Assembly (NCBI RefSeq): GCF_000172155.1
Contig: NZ_ABIZ01000001.1
Location: 124,001-188,000 of the forward strand
Source: Verrucomicrobium spinosum DSM 4136 = JCM 18804
Lineage (GTDB): Bacteria; Verrucomicrobiota; Verrucomicrobiia; Verrucomicrobiales; Verrucomicrobiaceae
Length of the DNA stretch: 64,000 nt
Reading direction: 5' to 3'
Shown piece after piece: positions 55,600 through 62,664 of this stretch (position 1 is the first letter of the stretch; every line of letters begins with the position of its first letter). The position numbers were made by a program, and so were the translations under genes. The notes beneath the pieces are model-generated. The model saw only the letters and a list, made by a program, of their open reading frames with translations. It was not told where the DNA came from and did not search any database.

Positions 55600-56000
55600 G
55601 AGTGGAGGTCCGGGGAATGCTTGAGTTCGAGTTGACGCAGCAGCGCTGCAACCAGGGGCATCTGCGAGGAGCAGGACAGGTGCAGGCGGGCGGTGCCGGG
55701 CAGCAGAAGATCCAGGCGTGTCGAAGGCAGTGGGGAGATGGGGACGGCCTCCAGAAACGCCACGATGGGAGGGGAGGCAGCCTGAGTGGCAATGCAGGTG
55801 GAGATTTTGGCCTGCCTGCGCCAGGAGACCAGCGTTTGGTACTTGATGCCAGCAGATCTGGCGAACTGGGGCCCGCTCAGGCCTGAGCGGGCATAGGCCT
55901 CCAGCGCGGCGTGTCGTTGTGCCGGGGTGCTGCGCACCCTGGACCTGACATCACGCTTGAGTGGAGCTGACGCTATGGAAGAAGGATCACTATGAGTCAT
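55593..56000 (-). CDS. IS66 accessory protein TnpA
   Basis: 135 residues. HTH region RSTPAQRHAALEAYARSGLSGPQFARSAGIKYQTLVSWRRQ is the IS66 OrfA DNA-binding part, and the C-terminal part (RLDLLLPGTARLHLSC) is the usual partner of TnpB. Seven-base overlap with TnpB suggests coupled translation. It lies 70 bases inside the right end of the element. Confidence 0.85.
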   Translation of the reverse strand: MTHSDPSSIASAPLKRDVRSRVRSTPAQRHAALEAYARSGLSGPQFARSAGIKYQTLVSWRRQAKISTCIATQAASPPIVAFLEAVPISPLPSTRLDLLLPGTARLHLSCSSQMPLVAALLRQLELKHSPDLHSC

Positions 56001-56070
56001 ACCCCTCAGCTATGACTGATGGTGATAACGCTTCATAGCGACATCAGACGGGGATCGGCTTGACGCTTAC

Positions 56071-56257
56071 GCTGCGTCATCGGGTGACGTACTTCACGCT
56101 AGGTGTGGCCTTGGGAAGCCGGGGGTTTGTGGATGAGTTCTTCGAGGCGCGACGGGAACAATTTGATGCCCGCCGTCAACGAGGTGCCCGCCCCATGAAG
56201 GGCGGGAGTTTTGCCGGAATGTTTGCCTTTCGAGCGCCGAGAGTCGGGGTGGTGTGA
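56071..56257 (+). pseudogene. 3' fragment of a second RAYT gene, cut by the IS66 element
   Basis: From 56071 (GCTGCGTCATCGGG) to the stop at 56257 the DNA matches the last ~190 bases of the complete RAYT gene almost base for base, encoding LRHRVTYFTLGVALGSRG and onward to MKGGSFAGMFAFRAP. The match stops exactly at the IS66 right tip, so the IS66 inserted into this RAYT copy and the 5' part was later lost. Confidence 0.85.
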
Positions 56258-56495
56258 GAGCGATAGGGGCTGCTGCAAGAGTGGGGAATAAGGATTAAGA
56301 GGAATGGAACCCTGGGGCATTGAGCTTCTCGCGAGACTGTGGGCCTGAACTCAGGGGTGTGTATTTACTCCCCAGACCCCGGTGTGTAAGTGCGCCGAAG
56401 GGATGCGCTTGAGACGGCGATGAGGTGGCAAGCCTCGAATGATGGATTGAATTGCTTGTTCTTACGCGCTTTGATATTGCCTGTCTTAAATGGCG
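56258..56495. repeat. Copy of the 3' flank of the RAYT gene
   Basis: The stretch after the RAYT fragment resembles the one after the complete RAYT gene (53909-54145). Both carry GGCAxGCCTCxAATGATG followed after ~30 bases by TTGCCTGTCTT or TAGCCTGTCTT. The 3' flank therefore travels with the RAYT tail. No gene in it. Confidence 0.5.
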
Positions 56496-56564
56496 CTGCG
56501 GCGCAAGCCCTGCGGGCGCACCAGGATCGCGGACTTTTGGCTTGCTTGATGCTTTACACACCGT

Positions 56565-57494
56565 ATGGGGGGCGAAATGGACCGTGACGATCAAACATGC
56601 TGCGGCATCCGCCTCGATCCCTCGTCTTCCGGGGGAAGGTCAGCACTTGTGATCGCGCATCCCGGGCACGAGCTGGCAGTGCATGGGTGGATGGAGATCG
56701 CGCGGCCCCATGTGTTTGTTCTCACGGATGGTTCGGGTGCGGGCAGTGTGCCGCGGTTGGGTTCCACCTCCAAGGTGCTGCAAGCAGCGGGAGCCACTCC
56801 TGGCTCTGTTTTCGGCCGGATGCCGGAACAGGCGGTCTATCGCGCTCTGATTGGCAAAGACACCGGCATCTTCACTGCGCTCGCCGAGGAACTCGCGGAG
56901 GCCTTGATCAAGGGAGGGTTTGATCGAGTGTATGGAGACATGGAAGAGGGGTTTAACCCCGTGCACGACACGTGGCGAATGGTGCTCGACGCGGCGGTGG
57001 CGATAGTGAAACGGAAGACCGGGCACCAGCTCGAAAATTATGATTTCTCCCTCTTCCGTCGCCAAGATACTTTTCACAGCGCAGGGCAGCAGGGGGCGCG
57101 TGTGGAACTTGAATCCGAGGCTTTCATGAGAAAGCTGAAAGTTGCCCGTGCTTATCCGGAACTGGCACCCGAGGTGTTGGCGGCGACAGAGGGGATCGTG
57201 GACAACCCGATTCTGAACGACCCCAAAATACGGGATCAAGTGAAGAAGATTCTTGGAAGTCTGGGGCTGGACGCGTTCCGCGTGGAGTATTTTCGCAGGC
57301 TTCCAAGCACGAAACTACTTCAACAGGCGTTGGATTCTGATCGCCCGTTTTACGAAGCGTATGGCGAACTTCTCGTTGCCGCAGGCCAGTATCGCGGGGT
57401 GCTGAGACGTGATCTGCATCTCGCCCCGGTGGCGGAAGCTCTGCGTTGCGTGGCAGAGGCGAAAGGACCGGCCAGTACGGCAGAAGAAAGTTGA
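56565..57494 (+). CDS. PIG-L/LmbE-like protein with an altered metal motif
   Basis: 309 residues. VIAHPGHELAVHGWMEIARPHVFVLTDGSG aligns with the start of PIG-L family N-deacetylases (AHPDDE...). The second and third motif positions, normally Asp-Asp, are Gly-His here, so the Zn site differs and deacetylase activity is not assured. The rest (FGRMPEQAVYRALIGKDTGI, VYGDMEEGFNPVHDTWRMVL) is a helical domain of unknown role. Similar proteins are seen in surface-glycan clusters, but no such cluster is here. Start could be ATG 56565 or 56577. A hairpin follows its stop. Confidence 0.65.
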   Translation: MGGEMDRDDQTCCGIRLDPSSSGGRSALVIAHPGHELAVHGWMEIARPHVFVLTDGSGAGSVPRLGSTSKVLQAAGATPGSVFGRMPEQAVYRALIGKDTGIFTALAEELAEALIKGGFDRVYGDMEEGFNPVHDTWRMVLDAAVAIVKRKTGHQLENYDFSLFRRQDTFHSAGQQGARVELESEAFMRKLKVARAYPELAPEVLAATEGIVDNPILNDPKIRDQVKKILGSLGLDAFRVEYFRRLPSTKLLQQALDSDRPFYEAYGELLVAAGQYRGVLRRDLHLAPVAEALRCVAEAKGPASTAEES

Positions 57495-57512
57495 ATGCTC
57501 CCCATCGCAGGG

Positions 57513-57538
57513 CGAGGTGAAGCCGTGGCCTCACCTCG
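57513..57538 (+). terminator. Hairpin after the PIG-L-like gene
   Basis: CGAGGTGA (57513-57520) and TCACCTCG (57531-57538) pair perfectly over a 10-nt loop, 19 bases after the stop. No gene is visible from there to 57686. Confidence 0.55.
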
Positions 57539-57686
57539 GCGCAGCGACCTCAGCGCGGCCCCTCTTCGCAGCTCTGGCAGGCGTGCACTTTCAAACCTTC
57601 ATGGGTGGGGGCGTGTGGTCCGGCAGTTCCGATCCAGTGGTTTGACCCGTGGCTGCCTCCTGTCGGGCACGCTCGCGGAGCGCCCC

Positions 57687-59309
57687 TCAGTCGAGGCTCG
57701 CGAGGTGCTTATGGAGGATGCGTCGAATCTCCGCGACAGCTTCGGGGTGCTCATGGGCACCGTGACCGCTGGGGACCACAAACTCGGATTCTACGCCATC
57801 GAGATGGGCGCTGGCATAGGGAACCACTCCGTCAGAACAACGGGGATCCTCCAGCGGACGCTGCCCCTTGTTCCCAATGATGGAATGGATGTGCAGGCCG
57901 GGGCGGAGTGGGATGGCGATGGAGGTCTGCACGAACTTGGAACTGGGGGACAAGTTGCTGATGCTGGTGGGGAGACCTTGCTCCACCAGCCGGCGCAGCG
58001 GGCTGTCCTTCGGGAGCTCACCCTGGAGCATGCTGGTGGCATCTGACATCAAGTGGGCAGGCAGGCGGACCAGCCGGCTGCCAATGGCCCCGCTCCAGCC
58101 CTGGGCGAGATTGCTGCCCCGATGCGGGGTGGCGACGAAGACCACCCGGCTCACATGGGGATTGGCTTTGTATTCCAGATAGGTGCGCAGCGAATCGAGC
58201 TGCGCCTGGGGGAGATTCAGTCTGTCAGGTGTGGTGCCGAAGACGTTGACCCACAGCTTGTCCTTGCTGTCCTGCACCTGGGACTTGCTGACCAGTCCGC
58301 CCATGCTGTGGCCGATGAGCACCATTTGGTTCAGGTGCTTCCGGCTCCCTGCTTTGAGGTACTCGCCGTGCAGGACTTCCAGTCTTTCACGCAGCTTGGC
58401 GGCACTGTAGATCACGGGGACTCCGCTGGGGTAGCGGAAGAAGTAGAACTGGCACTGGCTCTGGATCTGCGGATCGCTCCAGAGCTGATTGACCACATTT
58501 TGCCATGTGGCAGGGCGCGACATCAGGCCGTGGACCAAGATGACCGGGATCCGGTCTTTCTTTGGCGGCTCCAGTGAGATGAGGCCCAGTTTGCCAAGAT
58601 TGGTCTCCGTGCTCAACAGGCCTCCAAGGCCGGACATGCGGGCCTGGGCTTGCGCCAGGAAAAACTCCCCGGGAGCAGAGAAGTCGGCGGCCAGGGGGAA
58701 TTTATGTTGTTTCATCACGACGGAGTCCTGCTGGCGGGGATCCTTCAGCTCAATGACAGCCGTGCGGCGGCCTGCTTGAGAAGACTTGCCAAAGGTGAGG
58801 GTGGCCGTGACAGGGACGAGATAGCCTGCCTTTCCCATGAAGGGTTCGGTCGCGGCGCGTTCATCCGTGTATTTCCACCAGGCGATGAGCGGGGTGCCGA
58901 CCCCCTCCCGGGTGAACCGGGTGTGAAGCTCCCGCGTGGGGACGGTGCTGGCCGGGATCAGCTTGTCGAAGTGGAGGTCCGAAGGGGATGAAGTCCGGAT
59001 CTGGAATGAATCGCTGCCAGACGTGGCAAGATTGTCACTGGCAGTCTGCGGGCATCCATCGTGGCAGGCGATCCATGCGTTCACCACCCGGGAGGCGGCG
59101 GTATGGTAGCGCAGGCGGCCCTCCTCAGTTTCCATGCCGGCGTCCCACGCCTGCCCGGCATCGGCCAGCGCCTGGGCCAGCGCCTGCCGGGGGGTTGCCG
59201 AAGCTTTGTGCTGCCGGGAGGCATTGTCTTTTGAAGGCGGATGCGAAGCGCAGGCCGCCATCAGAAGGGCCGGCGCCATGCACAAGATCAGGCGGAGTTT
59301 GAATTTCAT
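57687..59309 (-). CDS. Lipoprotein with alpha/beta-hydrolase (lipase-like) domain
   Basis: 540 residues. Lipobox LLMAAC (Cys20) after a short signal. A helical/beta N-terminal region (20-260) of unknown fold is followed by a hydrolase domain starting IPVILVHGLMSRPATWQNVV (oxyanion HG), nucleophile Ser335 in IGHSMGGLVSK, VVFVATPHRGSNLA, and the ending SDGVVPYASAHLDGVESEF with Asp, then VPSGHGAHEHPEA with His. This matches a triacylglycerol-lipase-like or PGAP1-like fold anchored to the outer membrane. Substrate unknown. ATG at 59309 gives the signal; an upstream in-frame codon at 59336 does not. Confidence 0.85.
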   Translation of the reverse strand: MKFKLRLILCMAPALLMAACASHPPSKDNASRQHKASATPRQALAQALADAGQAWDAGMETEEGRLRYHTAASRVVNAWIACHDGCPQTASDNLATSGSDSFQIRTSSPSDLHFDKLIPASTVPTRELHTRFTREGVGTPLIAWWKYTDERAATEPFMGKAGYLVPVTATLTFGKSSQAGRRTAVIELKDPRQQDSVVMKQHKFPLAADFSAPGEFFLAQAQARMSGLGGLLSTETNLGKLGLISLEPPKKDRIPVILVHGLMSRPATWQNVVNQLWSDPQIQSQCQFYFFRYPSGVPVIYSAAKLRERLEVLHGEYLKAGSRKHLNQMVLIGHSMGGLVSKSQVQDSKDKLWVNVFGTTPDRLNLPQAQLDSLRTYLEYKANPHVSRVVFVATPHRGSNLAQGWSGAIGSRLVRLPAHLMSDATSMLQGELPKDSPLRRLVEQGLPTSISNLSPSSKFVQTSIAIPLRPGLHIHSIIGNKGQRPLEDPRCSDGVVPYASAHLDGVESEFVVPSGHGAHEHPEAVAEIRRILHKHLASLD

Positions 59310-59371
59310 GAGGGCGCAGAAGGAGTCTCGCAGCATGCAAAGAACAGGGACGTGGGGCGCTCAGCGCTGGC

Positions 59372-60121
59372 TCACAGGGGATCAAGGGTGAACAAAGGGG
59401 AGTCCTTGACCTTGTGGGAGGCTGAAGTGCGGGTGAGCTCCTCGAACTGGGTGGCCCAGGCACCCACTGCGGCCTTCGCGTGGTTGAAGGGGGAGAAGTC
59501 CCGCAGGCTGACCAGCGTCATTTGATCCCGCTCGTTGTCGGCAAATTCGAAGAGGACCTCGCCGGTGGCACTGTCACACACACGTCCCTCGATGGCGATG
59601 TTCCCGCTCGTCAGCGGACTGAGAACGCCGCCATAGGGCACCGCGGTCTTCACCGCATTCCCCACGATGTCAGTGGCATTGAGCTCCACCAGGGCCAGTT
59701 GCAGGGTGACGCCACCGGCCACGGGTTGAGGTGTCACGTGCAGCCGGGGAGATGGCGACTCCATAAAGGCCCTCCTGAAAGCCTGCTGCATCAAGGAGGT
59801 GATTTCCCGGACGGGGCGCTCCACATTCTCCACCGTGGTGGCACGGGAGAGATTGGGCCGCGGGGCGCGCAGGTAGCGGGTTTCCACCGGGGCGATGTAG
59901 ATGGAGTTGTACTGCACCCGTTTGACGGGCAGGTCGGGATTGATCCACACCAGTGCAAAGGGGGCGCGCTCCCGCTGGGGCTTCAGCTCCCGGGGATGCT
60001 GAATGAATGGAGATACGGGGGCCGCCCTGGCCTTGAGTGAGTCGGTGACTGTTGTCTTTGAGGCACAGCTGCACAGCATGGTCAGCAAAATACCGGCGAA
60101 CAAACCTGGAAAACACTGCAT
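59372..60121 (-). CDS. Lipoprotein resembling DUF3313
   Basis: 249 residues with a lipobox (LLTMLCSC, Cys17 or Cys19). VQYNSIYIAPVETRYL, LMQQAFRRAFMESPSPRLHV, LQLALVELNATDIVGN and GNIAIEGRVCDSATGEVLFEFADNE follow the pattern of DUF3313-type periplasmic lipoproteins, which sit on the outer membrane and have unknown function. Same strand as, and 62 bases upstream of, the lipase-like lipoprotein; the two may be one transcript. Confidence 0.75.
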   Translation of the reverse strand: MQCFPGLFAGILLTMLCSCASKTTVTDSLKARAAPVSPFIQHPRELKPQRERAPFALVWINPDLPVKRVQYNSIYIAPVETRYLRAPRPNLSRATTVENVERPVREITSLMQQAFRRAFMESPSPRLHVTPQPVAGGVTLQLALVELNATDIVGNAVKTAVPYGGVLSPLTSGNIAIEGRVCDSATGEVLFEFADNERDQMTLVSLRDFSPFNHAKAAVGAWATQFEELTRTSASHKVKDSPLFTLDPL

Positions 60122-60224
60122 GAATTTTGGGGAAGTGAAGGGGAAGTTGAAATGAAGGTGAACTGCGCACGAAGGCGCGTAGATGGACCGGAGGGATCAG
60201 GAAATAGTCTGACAGGTGCCGGGC

Positions 60225-61406
60225 CTAGAACTTGAGTCCCAGATTGAGCAGGACTCCAGAGGTGCGCATGTCATTGGTGAATCCGCCGCTGGTGTAGTCC
60301 ACACTCATGTATTTGTAGCCCAGTTCCAGGACCGTTCTCTTGTTCAGATGGCAGCCCAGCGCGGCGTAGGCCTGCCACGCCAGATCGGAACTGATGCCAA
60401 ACCCGCCGACGTCCGCCTTGCCCACCAGGTAGAAGCTCTCGGTGAAGTGGTAGTAACCACGAACCCCGATAAAGGGATCCACCCAGCCCTTGGAGCCGGA
60501 GAGGGAGGTGGGGATGCTCTCGCGCACGGCTCTTTCGATTTCTTTGGCCAGCGCTTTTTCCGCACGAATCACCGCCTTTCTTGCCGCAGAGCGGGCCTGG
60601 GCGGCGGCGTCCTGGGCCGCAGCCACTTTTTCTTCCACCTGAGCTGCGGCCGCATCGCGAATGGCCTGCTGCAGGCGCTCGCTTTGTTTGATGGTGGCAA
60701 TGAGCCCCGGATGCGATTCACCCAGCGCCTTCAGATCTTCCAGCACGGCACCGGCCTGGGCGGCGACCTGGCTGGAGATCTCCTCCCTCTTCGCGGCGAG
60801 CACCTCTATGGCGCGGGATTTCACACGACGGGTAATTTCCTCCACCACGCGGGAGCTGAGTTGATCAGACATCCGGGCCACCCCGGTGTCGCTCAGCTGG
60901 AGGTCGAGGTCCCCCTTTACCGACATGTAGCGGGCCCCGCCATAGAGATCCACCCAGCCATGTTCCCCCTCCCAGATCCGGTAGAACAGGGCGGCTTCGA
61001 CAAGGAGCTGCTCGACAGAGACGTTGACACTGTGGAGCAGGGGATCCGGGGTGCTCCCGCCTGCCGACACTTTCAGGTACATGCCGTCGATCCATCCGCC
61101 CCAACGGCCCTTCTGAGCCTCGATGTTCAAGGCGGCCGTCATGTCCAGGTGATCGAGGATGCCGCTGAAAGGCACATCCACATCTGTGGTGAAGCCTTTG
61201 ATGCCGCTGACGCCCTCTATGCCTGCGAGCCACCCATAGGACCAGGCGGTGATCTTCCACTCATCCGGGGGAGCAGAAGCAGGGGCCGGACTGACAGGGA
61301 TGTCCCTGGCCGGGGGGGCATCGGTGCCCGCATGGAGCCCCAGGGGAGACAGGGCCGCAGCGGTCGTGGCAGAGGCGATGAGGAGCGGGAAGAGGTGATG
61401 TTTCAT
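60225..61406 (-). CDS. Outer-membrane beta-barrel protein with a long coiled-coil insert
   Basis: 393 residues. Signal peptide (MKHHLFPLLIASATTAAALS). First barrel half (about 48-175) with strands such as WKITAWSYGWLAGIEGVSG and HGWVDLYGGARYMSVKGDLD. Then ~130 residues (about 180-305) of Ala/Glu/Lys/Arg-rich helix (EEISSQVAAQAGAVLEDLKA, AAQVEEKVAAAQDAAAQARS). Then barrel strands again (GWVDPFIGVRGYYHFTESFY, TVLELGYKYMSVDY) ending in the barrel signature LLNLGLKF with terminal Phe. The insert splitting an otherwise small barrel is unusual. Function unknown. Confidence 0.75.
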   Translation of the reverse strand: MKHHLFPLLIASATTAAALSPLGLHAGTDAPPARDIPVSPAPASAPPDEWKITAWSYGWLAGIEGVSGIKGFTTDVDVPFSGILDHLDMTAALNIEAQKGRWGGWIDGMYLKVSAGGSTPDPLLHSVNVSVEQLLVEAALFYRIWEGEHGWVDLYGGARYMSVKGDLDLQLSDTGVARMSDQLSSRVVEEITRRVKSRAIEVLAAKREEISSQVAAQAGAVLEDLKALGESHPGLIATIKQSERLQQAIRDAAAAQVEEKVAAAQDAAAQARSAARKAVIRAEKALAKEIERAVRESIPTSLSGSKGWVDPFIGVRGYYHFTESFYLVGKADVGGFGISSDLAWQAYAALGCHLNKRTVLELGYKYMSVDYTSGGFTNDMRTSGVLLNLGLKF

Positions 61407-61431
61407 AGAACGGGTTCAGGAATCAGACAAT

Positions 61432-61830
61432 TCAGAGGTTGATCTCCACCTCCACCTCTGCCGCGGGCGGTGGGGCCAGGGGCTTGCCGGACACATCCAC
61501 GTCCACCTCCACATAGGTGGTGCGCCCCCCGATCATGTAGGGGTAGTAGTAGATGCCGCCGTGGTGAAAGTAGCGGTACGCTCCGTGGGTGACGGCCACG
61601 GCACCGGCCGGCATCAGGAAGAGATGGCGGCGTACCACGCGGCGGGTGGTGCGGCGGGAGGTGCGGCGGGCCACGCCATGCGGCGGGATGGCCCGTGCTT
61701 CAGGCGTGACGGTCAGTGTCAATGCGGCGGCGGTGGCAATGACGGCGGTGCCCATGGAGGGGGCCAGTTCGCCCGCGATCAGGAGCCCCAGGCTGGCCAG
61801 GGCGGTGAGACGATGAGTGAGTTGTTTCAT
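61432..61830 (-). CDS. Small exported protein of unknown function
   Basis: 132 residues. N-terminal signal plus a second hydrophobic stretch (MGTAVIATAAALTLTVTPEA), a strongly basic patch (RRTSRRTTRRVVRRH), then GAYRYFHHGGIYYYPYMIGG and a valine-rich C-terminal strand (TYVEVDVDVSGKPLAPPPAA). The His/Tyr-rich part resembles small DUF6515-like surface proteins, uncertainly. Lies 25 bases upstream of the barrel-protein start on the same strand, so probably co-transcribed with it. Confidence 0.6.
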   Translation of the reverse strand: MKQLTHRLTALASLGLLIAGELAPSMGTAVIATAAALTLTVTPEARAIPPHGVARRTSRRTTRRVVRRHLFLMPAGAVAVTHGAYRYFHHGGIYYYPYMIGGRTTYVEVDVDVSGKPLAPPPAAEVEVEINL

Positions 61831-61852
61831 AGTACAGCAGGAGCGGGGTTTA

Positions 61853-62614
61853 TCAGGGCCGGGTGAGAGGGATCATTTCCACGAGGGTGCTGCCGGAGGG
61901 CAGGGGCAGGCTGAGGTCGGCCTGGGTGACGGGGGGCTGGAGATCCCAGGACTTGATGAGCAGCGTGACTTTCAGGGGCGGTCCGCCCTCACCATTGGGG
62001 TGGGTGATGACCATCTTCCTCGGCAGGTGGTCAGTGGTGGACACCCAGAGCTCCCAGTTCAGATGAGCCTGCTGGAAGACAAGATGATCACAAAGCACGC
62101 CGGCGATCGTCTGGGTCCCGGCATGCTGGGAGTGGGTGACCCCTTCCATCAGGATGCTCGCCGGGTCGTTGACCAGCAGTTCCGCGAGCGGGGGCATCAC
62201 GCCATACACGTTTTCCACCTCCCGCACGGCGCTGTCGATATCCTTGCCGGCCTTCACACGGGCGTGGGTGTTGGCCTTGTGATCGACGAAGACGATCTCG
62301 CGTCCATCGTAGCTCACGCTGCGGCGTCCCAGGTTGGTGTCCGCCACCGCGTGCAGCCTGCCGGGTCTGGCCACCACAGCCCGGATCCGGGCGTGCTCGG
62401 CCACGTCAAACCCGGCATAGAAGCCGGGGGAAGCATCACGGGTGGCCGTGACGCGCAGGTTTTTGGCCGAGGCCAGCCGCTGGGACATGGCCTCCAGCAC
62501 GGCGCTGGCCTTGGCATCCGCATGCGGACGTGTTGCGGTGATGCAGGAGGACAAGCCTGCGGCGAGGAGCAGGAGGAAGGACGAGACGGCCAGATGTCGA
62601 GGATGGATCTTCAT
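61853..62614 (-). CDS. Lipoprotein resembling DUF2092
   Basis: 253 residues. Lipobox LAAGLSSC (Cys24). AEHARIRAVVARPGRLHAVA, SYDGREIVFVDHKANTHARV and VLCDHLVFQQAHLNWELWVS match the DUF2092-type fold, related to the LolA/LolB lipoprotein-carrier shape. Probably outer-membrane-associated. 22 bases before the start of the next minus-strand gene; part of the same exported-protein run. Confidence 0.75.
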   Translation of the reverse strand: MKIHPRHLAVSSFLLLLAAGLSSCITATRPHADAKASAVLEAMSQRLASAKNLRVTATRDASPGFYAGFDVAEHARIRAVVARPGRLHAVADTNLGRRSVSYDGREIVFVDHKANTHARVKAGKDIDSAVREVENVYGVMPPLAELLVNDPASILMEGVTHSQHAGTQTIAGVLCDHLVFQQAHLNWELWVSTTDHLPRKMVITHPNGEGGPPLKVTLLIKSWDLQPPVTQADLSLPLPSGSTLVEMIPLTRP

Positions 62615-62664
62615 AAGAACTGATGAAAAGAGGTGGAGTGGAAGTGAGGGGCGTAGCCGGGTGG

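Larger units (their letters stand above)
54150..56070 (-). mobile_element. Truncated IS66-family element
   Basis: Order TnpA, TnpB, TnpC on the minus strand. The right end is recognisable as GTAAGCGTCAAGCCGATCCC (reading leftward from 56070), the usual IS66 tip. The left end is missing; TnpC breaks at about 54150-54160 at a junction with the segment following the RAYT gene. No target duplication can be checked because one end is lost. Confidence 0.75.
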
